Assembly (NCBI GenBank): GCA_017881265.1
Contig: JADGRA010000047.1
Coordinates: 1 to 64,000, forward strand
Direction of reading: 5' to 3'
Origin: Myxococcaceae bacterium
GTDB lineage: Bacteria > Myxococcota > Myxococcia > Myxococcales > Myxococcaceae
DNA: 64,000 bases
Notes under the pieces: model-generated
The model's input: the letters and a program-made list of their open reading frames with translations, nothing else
Databases searched by the model: none
What the model was told of the DNA's origin: nothing
Shown here: piece by piece, positions 8,004 through 16,631 of the stretch
Position numbering within the stretch: the first letter of the stretch is position 1
Layout: each line of letters begins with the position of its first letter
Program-made: the position numbers and the translations under genes

Positions 8004-8573
8004 ATGCAGCGTGCGGTGGCGGACTTCCTCACAGCCGCCGGCCTCGACGTCCACTCGCCGGACCTCGGGGAGACGCCGGCGCGGGTGGCCGCGGCGTGGG
8101 CCTCGGGCTTCCTCGACGGCTACTCCCGCACCGCCGCCGAGGCCCTGGCGGACACCTACCCGGCACCGGCCGGCTCCCGGGGTGAGCTGGTGGTGGTGAC
8201 GGGCTTGCGCTTCCACTCCATGTGCCCGCACCACCTCTTGCCGGTGGAGGGCCGCGCCCACCTGGCCTACGTGCCCGGACGGCGCGTGGTGGGGTTTGGG
8301 CGCCTCGGGGCCCTGCTCGACACGCTGGCCCACCGCCTCGTGCTGCAGGAGGCCCTGGCGCGGGACGTGGCCCAGGCGCTGGCGAGCGAGCTCGGCAGTC
8401 CCGCCACCGCCTGCGTGCTGGAGGCGCACCAGGCTTGCCTGCGCGTGCGCGGCGAGGAGCAGTCCGAAGCGGTGACCCACTCGGAGGCCTACACCGGTGC
8501 GCTGCGACGGGACGGGCCGCTGCGGCGCGAGCTGTGGGTGCGCATCGCCGCCTGCCGTGGAGTGGGGCGGTGA
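8004..8573 (+). CDS. folE: GTP cyclohydrolase I
   Basis: Opens the GTP imidazole ring to give 7,8-dihydroneopterin triphosphate for folate, or for the queuosine pathway with QueD. This 189-residue protein has the active-site segment SMCPHHLLPVEGRAHLAYVP (Cys74, His76, His77). The usual glutamate of CEHH is replaced by Pro75. The second zinc Cys is in EAHQACLRVRG, followed by THSEAYTGAL, as expected for the C-terminus. The N-terminal segment is shorter than in E. coli FolE (about 220 residues). The ATG at 8004 was chosen as the first in-frame start after queD. Its stop overlaps the GTG of the following SDR gene (GTGA). Confidence 0.9.
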   Translation: MQRAVADFLTAAGLDVHSPDLGETPARVAAAWASGFLDGYSRTAAEALADTYPAPAGSRGELVVVTGLRFHSMCPHHLLPVEGRAHLAYVPGRRVVGFGRLGALLDTLAHRLVLQEALARDVAQALASELGSPATACVLEAHQACLRVRGEEQSEAVTHSEAYTGALRRDGPLRRELWVRIAACRGVGR

Positions 8574-9277
8574 GGTCTTCCAAGGCGCGGCTCGCCGGAC
8601 GCGTCGCCCTCGTCACCGGTGCCTCGCGCGGCATCGGCCGTGCCGTCGCCCAGGCGCTGGCGGAGGAGGGGGCGGCGGTGGCCGTCCTCTCCACCCGCCT
8701 GGATGGGGCGGCACCGGTGGCCGAAGCCCTGCGCGCCTCCGGCCACCGGGCGCACGCGGTGGGCGCGGACGTGGCCCGTCCGGCCGAACTCGACACGGCG
8801 CTGGCCGAGGTGCGCCGGGCCCTGGGGCCGGTGGACGTGCTCGTCAACAACGCCGGCATTGCCCTGCGGCAGCCGCTGCAGGCCACCTCCGACGCGGACT
8901 TCGAGCGGGTCCTCGCCGTCAACCTGGCCGGGCCCTTCTACCTGGCCCGGCGGCTGCTGCCGGACATGGCCGAGCGCGGCTGGGGGCGCCTGGTGAATAT
9001 CTCCTCCATCAGCGGGACGCTGGGCACCCCCGGCCTGTCCGCCTACTGCGCCAGCAAGTGGGGCCTCAACGGCCTCACCCGGGCCCTGGCCGAGGAAGTC
9101 AAAGGCCGGGGGGTGCTGGTGGCGGCGGTGCTGCCGGGCAGCACCGACACCGAGATGCTGCGTGGCTCGCGCTTTGCGCCGAAGATGAGCGCGGAGGAGG
9201 TGGCGAAGGTGGTGTGCTTTCTGTGCGCCGAGGCGCCGCTGGCCATGACGGGCAGCCTGGTGGAGGTCTTCGGGTGA
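8570..9277 (+). CDS. Short-chain dehydrogenase/reductase
   Basis: A 235-residue Rossmann-fold NAD(P)H oxidoreductase. The cofactor motif TGASRGIG, the NNAG motif, the catalytic Ser in NISSISG and the YCASK catalytic pair are all present. It starts at a GTG overlapping the folE stop and its stop overlaps the next GTG, so it is translationally coupled on both sides. Similarity is to the FabG-like general SDR group. The position after folE and queD invites the idea of a pterin reductase, but the QueD-type cysteine spacing argues against a tetrahydrobiopterin pathway. Substrate unknown. Confidence 0.88.
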   Translation: MRSSKARLAGRVALVTGASRGIGRAVAQALAEEGAAVAVLSTRLDGAAPVAEALRASGHRAHAVGADVARPAELDTALAEVRRALGPVDVLVNNAGIALRQPLQATSDADFERVLAVNLAGPFYLARRLLPDMAERGWGRLVNISSISGTLGTPGLSAYCASKWGLNGLTRALAEEVKGRGVLVAAVLPGSTDTEMLRGSRFAPKMSAEEVAKVVCFLCAEAPLAMTGSLVEVFG

Positions 9278-10674
9278 CCCACCGCCCCACCGCTGCACAG
9301 CTGGAGGCCTGCCTGCGCGCGCTGGCGAGCGGCCTCGCGCCGCACCAGCTGCGCACCAACGCCGAGGCCCTGGAGGACTACGGGCGGGACGAGTCGGACC
9401 TCGGTACGACGCCCGCCGACGCGGTGGTGCTCGCCGAGACGACCGACCAGGTCAGCTTCGTGCTGCGCACCACCCAGGCCCACGGCGTCCCGGTCACGCC
9501 CTGCGGGGCCCGGAGTGGCAAGAGTGGCGGCTCCATGCCGGTCGATGGCGGGGTGGTGCTCAGCCTCGAGCGGATGAAGAAAATCAAGCGCATCTCGGTG
9601 GAGGACCTCACCGCGGTGGTGGAGCCGGGCGTCGTCACCGGGGACCTCATGAAGGCGGTCGAGGAGGTGGGCCTCTTCTACCCGCCGGACCCCAACTCCT
9701 GGGAGTGGTGCACCCTGGGCGGCAACGTCGCCGAGAATGCCGGCGGCCCGCGGGCCCTCAAGTACGGCGTCACCAGGGACTACGTGCTCGGCCTCGAATG
9801 GGTGATGCCGCGGGGGGAGGTGCTGCGCTTGGGGCGGCAGACCATCAAGGGCGTGGCCGGGTACGACTTGGTGGGCCTCCTCGTCGGCAGCGAGGGCACG
9901 CTGGGGGTGGCCACCGAGGTGACGCTGCAGCTGTTGCCCCGTCCGCGGGTGGTGCAGACGGCGCTGCTGATTTTTCCAGCGGTCGAGACCGCCGCGCGCG
10001 CGGTGACGGCGGTGCTGGCCGGCGGCATCCTGCCCCGCACCCTGGAACTGCTGGACGACGTGTCCATCCGGGCGGTGGACGGCCGGGGCTTCAACTTCCC
10101 TCCCGGCACCGGGGCGGCGGTGCTGGCGGAGGTGGACGGCAACCAGGACGACGCCGTCTTCGCCGAGCTGGCGCAGCTGTCGGAGATTGCCACCGCGCAT
10201 GGGGCGAGCGAGACGCTGCTGGCCCAAGGGGACGCGCAGCGGGAGCAGCTGTGGGCCGCCCGGCGCAGCGTGAGTACCGCCCTGCGCGCGCTCGCCCGGC
10301 ACAAGCTGTCCGAGGACATTGCCGTGCCGCGCTCGGCCATGGTGGACACCATCCAGCGGCTGAAGGCGATGGGGGAGGAGCTCGGCCTCACCGTGGCCAC
10401 CTACGGCCATGCCGGGGACGGCAACCTGCACGCCAACATCCTCTTCGACAGCCCGGACCAGCGCCCGCTGGTGGAGACGGCCCTGCGGCGCATGGCCGAG
10501 CTGGCCATCTCCGTGGGGGGCACCATCACCGGCGAACATGGGGTGGGCCTGGCCAAGCGGGACCTCCTGCCGCTGGAGCAGTCCCCGGGCGTGTTGCAGC
10601 TGCAGCGGCAACTCAAGTCCCTGTTTGACCCCGCGGGCCTCCTCAACCCGGGGAAGGTATTTCAGGCCCTGTAA
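9274..10674 (+). CDS. FAD-linked oxidase, glycolate oxidase GlcD / D-lactate dehydrogenase type
   Basis: A 466-residue flavoprotein of the VAO/PCMH family that oxidises a 2-hydroxy acid. The FAD-binding domain includes TPCGARSGKSGGSMP, TLGGNVAENAGGPRALKYG and VGSEGTLGVATEVTL. The C-terminal cap has YGHAGDGNLHANIL and GEHGVG, both diagnostic of the GlcD/DLD group. No glcE or glcF subunits are adjacent, so it may act alone as a D-lactate or D-2-hydroxyglutarate dehydrogenase. The GTG start overlaps the SDR stop. It is the last gene of the queD-folE-SDR operon. Confidence 0.9.
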   Translation: MTHRPTAAQLEACLRALASGLAPHQLRTNAEALEDYGRDESDLGTTPADAVVLAETTDQVSFVLRTTQAHGVPVTPCGARSGKSGGSMPVDGGVVLSLERMKKIKRISVEDLTAVVEPGVVTGDLMKAVEEVGLFYPPDPNSWEWCTLGGNVAENAGGPRALKYGVTRDYVLGLEWVMPRGEVLRLGRQTIKGVAGYDLVGLLVGSEGTLGVATEVTLQLLPRPRVVQTALLIFPAVETAARAVTAVLAGGILPRTLELLDDVSIRAVDGRGFNFPPGTGAAVLAEVDGNQDDAVFAELAQLSEIATAHGASETLLAQGDAQREQLWAARRSVSTALRALARHKLSEDIAVPRSAMVDTIQRLKAMGEELGLTVATYGHAGDGNLHANILFDSPDQRPLVETALRRMAELAISVGGTITGEHGVGLAKRDLLPLEQSPGVLQLQRQLKSLFDPAGLLNPGKVFQAL

Positions 10675-10841
10675 ATTCCAACGGTTAGCGTCGATTAACC
10701 CGGGGAATGGGGCTGATGAGCACGGCGGACGCCCCCGGCGCGCAATGTGCGGAAACGCAATGCCTCCTCGTGCGTCTCAGTAGTGAGCCAGTGGGACGTA
10801 CAGCCTGGCGTGACGGCAGTACCCCGAGGAGGTCAGTTCAG

Positions 10842-11576
10842 ATGGCGAGCAGCTTTCCCCGCGAAAACATCGCGCCCTACCTGCGGCAGATGGGCGGTCG
10901 CCCACAGCTGACGCGTGAGCAGGAGTATGCGCTCGCGCGCCGTGCCCGCAAGGGGGACGAGCAGGCGCGGGAGACGCTGGCCGTGTCCAACCTCGCCTTC
11001 GTCGTGGCGGTGGCAAAGAAGTTTGCCCACCGCGGCGCCCGGCTGGACGACCTCGTCCAGGAGGGCAACGTCGGGCTGATGAAGGCCATCGAGCACTTCG
11101 ACCCGAAGAAGAACGTCCGCTTCGCCACCTACGCCGTGTGGTGGATTCGCGCCTACATCACCCGCTACCTGAAGGACAACCGCAGCCAGGTGCGCGGCGG
11201 CGAGGCCGAGCGCGGCAGCATGGTGGACTTCAGCCTCGACGTCACCATCGACGAAGAGGGCGAGACCACCTTCCTCGAGCGGCTGGAGGAGCCGAGCGTC
11301 GGCCCGCAGGACAGCTTCATCGGCAAGGAGCAGGATGAGGAAGTCCAGGCGGCCCTGGCCAAGGTGAAGAAGCGCATTGGCGACCTGGGCTGGGACATCG
11401 TCCAGGAGCGGCTGACGCAGGACAAGCCGCGCACCCTGGAGGAGCTCGGCCAGCGCTGGGGCGTCTCTCGGGAGCGGGTGCGTCAGGTGGAGCTGAAGAC
11501 CAAGCACTTCCTGGCGCGCTACCTGAGCGCTTTCAACCAGGACCAGGAGCCGGACCTCGCCGCAGACGCGGCGTGA
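10842..11576 (+). CDS. Alternative sigma factor, RpoH/SigB-SigC type
   Basis: A 244-residue sigma-70 family protein. An N-terminal region 1.2 (NIAPYLRQMGGRPQLTREQEYALARRA) is followed by region 2 with VQEGNVGLMKAIEHFDPKKNVRFATYAVWWIRAYITRYL. After an acidic, divergent region 3 comes region 4 with the helix-turn-helix LEELGQRWGVSRERVRQVE. The length and the compact region 3 match RpoH-like factors, and myxobacteria have several (SigB, SigC and relatives) used in development and stress. The ATG at 10842 has GAGGAGG eleven bases upstream. An earlier in-frame start at 10707 would add a non-conserved tail. No anti-sigma gene is next to it. Confidence 0.9.
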   Translation: MASSFPRENIAPYLRQMGGRPQLTREQEYALARRARKGDEQARETLAVSNLAFVVAVAKKFAHRGARLDDLVQEGNVGLMKAIEHFDPKKNVRFATYAVWWIRAYITRYLKDNRSQVRGGEAERGSMVDFSLDVTIDEEGETTFLERLEEPSVGPQDSFIGKEQDEEVQAALAKVKKRIGDLGWDIVQERLTQDKPRTLEELGQRWGVSRERVRQVELKTKHFLARYLSAFNQDQEPDLAADAA

Positions 11577-11581
11577 GGCGG

Positions 11582-11601
11582 GGCCGCCCACCCGGGCGGC
11601 C
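11582..11601 (+). terminator. Stem-loop terminator after the sigma factor gene
   Basis: GGCCGCCC at 11582-11589 pairs perfectly with GGGCGGCC at 11594-11601 across a four-base loop, six bases after the stop codon. A second weaker hairpin (GCAGGG/CCCTGC) containing TTTTCT follows directly. There is no long U-tract. Confidence 0.5.
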
Positions 11602-11709
11602 TGCCCCCGCAGGGTTTTCTGACGCCCTGCGCAGTGCGGGGTCCTAGAGGGGCCCACGGGCTGCTGGCCATGGAGCGCGTGCGTGCGCCATGCTAAACGC
11701 CCGCGCACC

Positions 11710-12480
11710 ATGCCCCGCGCCCTGCTGTGCCTTCTTCTCTTGCTGCCCCTTCTGGCGTCGGCCGCCGACGGAGTCGACGCCGGCCCGGCCGTCGCCACGC
11801 CGGAGTCCGCCCTTGCTGACTTCGACGCCCTGTGGATGCGCCGGGATGAGGCGGGCGTGCAGGAACAGCTGCTCCAGCTGACGGCCGACGGGGCGAAGGC
11901 GCACCCCGAGGACTTCGCCTACCTGTGGCAGGCGGCGCGGATTCGCCTGTGGGCGGGCGACGGGGAGACGGACAACGAGAAGAAGAAGGCGCTTGGCCAG
12001 GCCGCCTGGGAATTCGGTGACCGCGCGGCCCGCGTCAAGCCGGGGGCGGTGGAGGGCTACTACTACGCGGCGGCCGGCATCGGCAGCTACAGCCAGGCGG
12101 TGGGCATCCTCAACGCCCTCGGCCAGGGGCTGGAGTCCAAATTCAATGAGCGGCTGGACAAGGCCATCAACATCGACCCGAAGTACGTCCACGCCGCGCC
12201 CCTGGCGGTGAAGGGCCGGTACTACTTCGAGCTGCCCTGGCCGAAGCGTAACCTGGGTAAGAGCGCCAACTGGCTGCAGCGGGCGCTCACCGCAGACCCC
12301 AACGCGCTTCGGGCCATGGCCTGGCTGGCCGAGACGCAGTGGCGGGACGGCAACCCCGCTGCCGCCCGGGAAACGCTGGCGCGGCTGGAGAAGGGGAGCA
12401 TGCCGAGTGACCCCGCGGAGGAACGGCGGTGCAAGGCGATGGGGAAGAAAGTCGCCCAGGAGATGGACAAGGAGCACTGA
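11710..12480 (+). CDS. Secreted TPR-like protein
   Basis: A 256-residue exported protein. A cleavable signal peptide (PRALLCLLLLLPLLASAADG) is followed by helical repeats rich in Ala, Leu and Trp. Examples are LWQAARIRLWAGD, YYYAAAGIGSYSQAVGILNALGQG and NWLQRALTADPNALRAMAWLAE, consistent with degenerate tetratricopeptide repeats. It probably works in the periplasm as a scaffold; no enzymatic motif is seen. The ATG at 11710 is taken because the signal peptide starts there. The downstream acyl-CoA synthetase begins two bases after its stop and its ribosome site lies inside this gene, so the two are co-transcribed. Confidence 0.7.
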   Translation: MPRALLCLLLLLPLLASAADGVDAGPAVATPESALADFDALWMRRDEAGVQEQLLQLTADGAKAHPEDFAYLWQAARIRLWAGDGETDNEKKKALGQAAWEFGDRAARVKPGAVEGYYYAAAGIGSYSQAVGILNALGQGLESKFNERLDKAINIDPKYVHAAPLAVKGRYYFELPWPKRNLGKSANWLQRALTADPNALRAMAWLAETQWRDGNPAAARETLARLEKGSMPSDPAEERRCKAMGKKVAQEMDKEH

Positions 12481-12482
12481 CC

Positions 12483-14339
12483 TTGAGAGCCGAGCAGCAG
12501 ATGGCGCCGGCGACGGCGCAGCAGAACCTGGTGTCCCTCCTCGTCGCGCGCGCGGCCCGGGCCGACGTGGTGGGCGCGACGGGGTACGAGGGTGGCACCT
12601 GGAAGCACGTCACCTGGGGCGCCATCCTGGCAGAGGTGCGCCGCCTCTCCGCGGCGCTGGTCGGGCAGGGCGTCAAGCCGGGCGACCGGGTGGCCATCTT
12701 TGCCGCCACCTCGCTGCGCTGGTGCGTGGTGGACCTGGCGGTCTCCGCCGCCCGCGCCGTCACCATCCCCATCTACGCCTCCAACACCCCGGAGGAGGTG
12801 CAGTACATCCTGGAGCACTCCGGTGCCTCGCTGCTCTTCGTGGATGATGACGTCCCGGACGGCCGACAGCCGGGTCGGCTCAGCCGCGTGCGGGCCTGCA
12901 TCGCCCGGACGCCAGCGGTGAAAAGCCTGGTGCTCTTCGACGGCACGCCGGGCGGAGCCAACGAAGTGGCCTACCGGGACTTCATCGCCAAAGGCGATGC
13001 GGTGGAGAAGGCCGACCCCAAAGGCTTCGAGACGCGCGTGGCGGCCATCAAGATGGCTGACCCCTGTCTCTTCATCTACACGTCCGGCACCACCGGGAAC
13101 CCCAAGGGGGTGCAGCTCACCCACGGCAACTGGGCCTACGAGGCCAGCATCGTGGCGCTGATTCACCTGATGGATTCAGAAGACGCGGTGATGCTCTTTT
13201 TGCCGCTGGCCCACAGCTTTGCCCAGGTGGTGAAGGCCGCCTGGCTGAGCATGGGCTTCCGGATGATTTTCTCCCGGGGCACGGACAAGCTCATGGCGGA
13301 CCTGGTGGAGACGGCTCCCACCATCCTGCCGTCCGTCCCGCGCATTTTCGAGAAGGTGTACGAGGGCGTGGTCAGCAACGGTTCCTCGGCCCCGGGGCTC
13401 AAGGGTCGCCTCTTCCGCTGGGCGATGCGCCTCTTCGACGCCTACGTCGAGGCGCGGCTGCAGGGGCGCGAGTACAGCTCGCTCTCCTTCGCCCTGGCCA
13501 AACGGCTGGTCTTCTCCAAGGTACGGGTCACGCTGGACGCGAAGCTCGGTGGCCGCGTGCACCTCTTCGTCTCCGGGGGCGCCCCGCTGTCGCGCAAAAT
13601 CGCCTACTTCTTCGACCTGCTCGGTTTCATGGTGCTCGAGGGGTACGGGCTGACCGAGACGTCGGCTGCGGCCACCATCAACCGACCTGGCAAGGCGAAA
13701 ATCGGCACGGTGGGCCCGCCCATCCCGGGTTGCGAGGTGAAGATTGCCCACGACGGGGAAATCCTCATCCGCGGGCCCAACATCATGCTGGGGTACTACC
13801 GCAACCCGGAGGCCACCCAGGAGGCCATCGCCCCTGACGGCTGGTTCCGGTCGGGGGACATCGGCGAAATCGACGCGGACGGCTCGGTGCGCATCACCGA
13901 CCGCAAGAAGGACATCATCGTCACCGCCGGCGGGAAAAACGTCGCGCCGCAGAACATCGAAAACTCGCTTAAGACGCGCCCCATCATCAGCCAGGTGATG
14001 GTGTACGGCGACAAGCGCAAGTACCTGTCCGCCCTCATCACCGTCAACGAGGAGGCGGCCAAGCGCGTGCTGGCCGCTGCCAGCGCTCCACCCGCGCAAA
14101 GCTACGCCGACCTGGCGAAGCGGCCGGAGATTGTGAAGGCCGTGCAGGCCAGCATCGACGACTTCAACGCGCACGAGCCGCCCTACAACCAGCTCAAGCG
14201 GTTCGCCCTGATGGACCACGACTTCAGCCAGGAGACGGGGGAGCTCACCCCCACCCTGAAGGTCAAGCGCAAGGCCTGCACCGTCAAGTTCCAGGCGATT
14301 CTCGACGGGCTGTACGACGGCGAGAAGGTGACCATCTAG
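12483..14339 (+). CDS. Long-chain acyl-CoA synthetase (AMP-forming)
   Basis: Activates fatty acids to acyl-CoA through an acyl-adenylate. About 618 residues, the normal size for long-chain synthetases of the FadD15/FAA type. Motifs are the P-loop FIYTSGTTGNPKGVQLTHGN, MVLEGYGLTETSAA, DGWFRSGDIGEID and DRKKDIIVTAGGKNVAPQNIE. The start is uncertain. A TTG at 12483 has AAGGAG eight bases upstream and is preferred, while an ATG at 12501 lacks a good ribosome site. It forms an operon with the TPR gene upstream. Confidence 0.9.
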   Translation: MRAEQQMAPATAQQNLVSLLVARAARADVVGATGYEGGTWKHVTWGAILAEVRRLSAALVGQGVKPGDRVAIFAATSLRWCVVDLAVSAARAVTIPIYASNTPEEVQYILEHSGASLLFVDDDVPDGRQPGRLSRVRACIARTPAVKSLVLFDGTPGGANEVAYRDFIAKGDAVEKADPKGFETRVAAIKMADPCLFIYTSGTTGNPKGVQLTHGNWAYEASIVALIHLMDSEDAVMLFLPLAHSFAQVVKAAWLSMGFRMIFSRGTDKLMADLVETAPTILPSVPRIFEKVYEGVVSNGSSAPGLKGRLFRWAMRLFDAYVEARLQGREYSSLSFALAKRLVFSKVRVTLDAKLGGRVHLFVSGGAPLSRKIAYFFDLLGFMVLEGYGLTETSAAATINRPGKAKIGTVGPPIPGCEVKIAHDGEILIRGPNIMLGYYRNPEATQEAIAPDGWFRSGDIGEIDADGSVRITDRKKDIIVTAGGKNVAPQNIENSLKTRPIISQVMVYGDKRKYLSALITVNEEAAKRVLAAASAPPAQSYADLAKRPEIVKAVQASIDDFNAHEPPYNQLKRFALMDHDFSQETGELTPTLKVKRKACTVKFQAILDGLYDGEKVTI

Positions 14340-14421
14340 CGACGTCGACGGGCGGGCTTGGCGAGGCCCCGACCTTCGAGCTCTGGTAGGGCCATGCGGG
14401 CACGCGAGCGGACGGACACCC

Positions 14422-15729
14422 TTGGCTGAGAAGGCTTCGGCACGGCGTCGCCGCTGGCTCCGGCGGCTCCTCGGCCTCCTGGCGGCCGGGGCCGTGCTGT
14501 TCCTGGGCGCGGCGTACCTGCTGGTGCTTCGCCCCTTTCGCCAGCCGCACCCGCCCGTGCATCTGGCGCCCGGCAGCTTGGCCATCCAGGGCGCGAAGCT
14601 GTACCCGTCCCCCGACGCGGCGCCGCTGGAAGGCGCCACGCTGCTAGTGCGCGACGGCCGCATCGCCGCGCTCGGCCCGGACGTCCCTGTCCCGGACGGG
14701 GCGCGCCTATTGCCCTGCCACGGCTGCGTGGTGACGGCCGGCTACTGGAACGCGCACGTCCACTTCACCGAGGACAAGTGGAGCTTCGCCGACTGGAAGC
14801 CGGCCGCGACGCTGGACGCGCAGCTGCAGGACATGCTCACCAGCCGCGGCTTCACCACCGTGGTGGACGTCGGTTCGGACCTGCGCGTCACGCTGTCGCT
14901 CCGCCGGCGGATTGAAGGGGGCGAGTTGCTCGGACCGGCCATCTACACCTCCGGCTCCGGGCTCTATCCACCCAACGGCATTCCCTACTACCTGCGCGAG
15001 CAGCTTCCCTTCTTCCTGCTGTGGCTGATGCCCCAGCCGTCGACGCCGCAGCAGGCCGCGCGCGTCGTCGAGGAGAACATCGAGCGGGGGGCGGACGTCC
15101 TGAAGCTTTTCACCGGCGCCTACGTGGCCCGGGGCCGGGTGCTGCCCATGCCCGAGGCCATCGCCACGGCGGCGGTGGCCGTCGCGCATGCACACCACCA
15201 GCTGGCGTTCAGTCACCCCAGTGACCTCGCCGGGACGCTGGTGGCCATGCAGGCCGGGGTGGACGTCCTGGCGCACGCGCCCGACTCCCCCCAGGGCATC
15301 GACCGGGCGCTGTTGGACACCATGGTGCAGCAGCACATGGCGATGGTCCCGACGCTCAAGATGTTCGCCACCACCGTCACCACCAAAGCCGCCTACCTGC
15401 AGCCCATCTACGAGGAGGTGCGGACCTTCCATGGCCTCGGCGGACAGTTGCTGTTCGGCACCGACGTCGGCTACATGACGGACTACCGCACCGAGGAGGA
15501 GTTTTCAGCCCTCGCCGCCTGCGGACTGAACGCCATGGACGTCCTCCGCATGCTGACCACCGCGCCGGCCGCGCGCTTCGGCGTGTCCCAGGAGAAGGGC
15601 ACCCTGGCCGTGGGGCGGCTGGCGGACTTGGTGGTGCTGGATGCCGACCCGAGCCAGGACGTCACCAACTTCGCGCGGGTGCGCGCGACGGTGCGCCTCG
15701 GCCGGGTGGTGTACCTTCGCCCGGAGTGA
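14422..15729 (+). CDS. Membrane-anchored amidohydrolase
   Basis: A 435-residue metal-dependent hydrolase of the amidohydrolase superfamily. An N-terminal Arg-rich stretch and one hydrophobic helix (LLGLLAAGAVLFLGAAYLLVL) anchor it, with the catalytic domain outside the cytoplasm. Metal-ligand positions are present: NAHVHF (HxH), a possible bridging Lys in DVLKLFTGAYV, HPSD and LAHAPDS, and the Asp in FGTDVGY. DLVVLDADPSQD near the C-terminus belongs to the small beta-sandwich domain. The group contains imidazolonepropionase- and prolidase-like enzymes; the substrate is unknown. The start codon is a TTG at 14422, with no better upstream candidate. Confidence 0.82.
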   Translation: MAEKASARRRRWLRRLLGLLAAGAVLFLGAAYLLVLRPFRQPHPPVHLAPGSLAIQGAKLYPSPDAAPLEGATLLVRDGRIAALGPDVPVPDGARLLPCHGCVVTAGYWNAHVHFTEDKWSFADWKPAATLDAQLQDMLTSRGFTTVVDVGSDLRVTLSLRRRIEGGELLGPAIYTSGSGLYPPNGIPYYLREQLPFFLLWLMPQPSTPQQAARVVEENIERGADVLKLFTGAYVARGRVLPMPEAIATAAVAVAHAHHQLAFSHPSDLAGTLVAMQAGVDVLAHAPDSPQGIDRALLDTMVQQHMAMVPTLKMFATTVTTKAAYLQPIYEEVRTFHGLGGQLLFGTDVGYMTDYRTEEEFSALAACGLNAMDVLRMLTTAPAARFGVSQEKGTLAVGRLADLVVLDADPSQDVTNFARVRATVRLGRVVYLRPE

Positions 15730-15773
15730 GGCCCGCGCTCCGGCAGGCGGCCAAGTGCCCGCGGGCCCGCGAC

Positions 15774-16490
15774 TCAACGCTTGGGCTGCGCGGCCCGCCG
15801 CTTCATTTCCTCGGCTGAGACGTCCTCGACGTGGGTGGCAATCCACCAGACGTTCCCCACGCCGTCCTCCACGCCGCCGCAGCGGTCGCCGTAATACTGC
15901 GTCTCGGGGACACGGACCGACTTCCCGCCCGCCCGCAGGGCGCGCTCGTACACGGCGTCGACATCTGGAACGTAGAGGCAGAGATTGGAAGGGTCGGCGA
16001 GCTCGGCCACTGTCTCGCTGGGCCGCCGGTGCCACCGCGAGAGCGCGAAGGGAACCGCCGGATGCGGCGTCGCCGCGCGGGCGACGGGGAGCAGCGCCCT
16101 TTCCAGCGCCCGGAATTTCGCCTCCAGCGTCGCCTCGCCGAGGAGGCGCTCCTGAGGCTCGCCCGCCTGCGCACCCCACAGCGCATCCAGCGACAGGGTG
16201 AGGTCGCGCACCTCGCCCGCCGGCACCCCGAGGAAGGGGGAAACGCCTCCAGGCCGGAAGTGCACACCGAGAACCGACACCGGCGCCGACGTCTGCAGGT
16301 GTGAAAACGTCGACGACGGGCCGACCAGCACGCGTTGGCCGCTGGTGCCCTCGCCCAGCCTCAGGATGAGGTCCGCGCTGCCCGTGGGCAACAGCCGCTC
16401 GCGGGCATGGCCCGGTCGAAAGCCGTCGAACGCCCAAAGGAAGTCGACGTAGCGCGACAGCGGAGGGGCAGGCGGGTAGCGCTGCGGGCC
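15774..16490 (-). pseudogene. AraC-type sensor domain fused in frame to the C-terminal half of a VOC protein
   Basis: Reading from about 16490 the frame begins with the family-typical LSRYVDFLWAFDGFRPGHARERLLPTG of a DUF6597-type AraC regulator. It continues through its ligand-binding domain to HPAVPFALSRWHRR...TVAEL, the point where the helix-turn-helix should start. At about 15995 it switches to LCLYVPDVDAVYERALRAGG, YYGDRCGGVEDGVGNVWWIATHVEDVS, which is the second half of a PhnB-like glyoxalase/VOC protein. The DNA-binding domain and the first VOC half are missing. No ATG, GTG or TTG exists in frame upstream of the conserved N-terminus. The first usable start is a TTG at 16391, inside the domain. 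It is most likely a deletion product joining two neighbouring genes. The 205-codon open frame could still be translated. Confidence 0.65.
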
Positions 16491-16631
16491 GACGTGGCGG
16501 CAGCGGGGGTGTTGCGGTCGAAGGCCACGTCCCTCCCTCCCTTGGAACGCATCCGCGCCGGAAGGACAGACGCCGACGTCAAGAAGCGGTGCCCCGCCGG
16601 TCGGGGCAGAAACGCGCGGGACTCTCCCGCC

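Noticed and set aside
7621-9277. Tetrahydrobiopterin pathway (FolE + PTPS + sepiapterin reductase-like SDR)
   Set aside because: The pterin synthase has the C-x3-HGH spacing of QueD, not that of mammalian-type PTPS, and the SDR has no sepiapterin-reductase signature that I can see.
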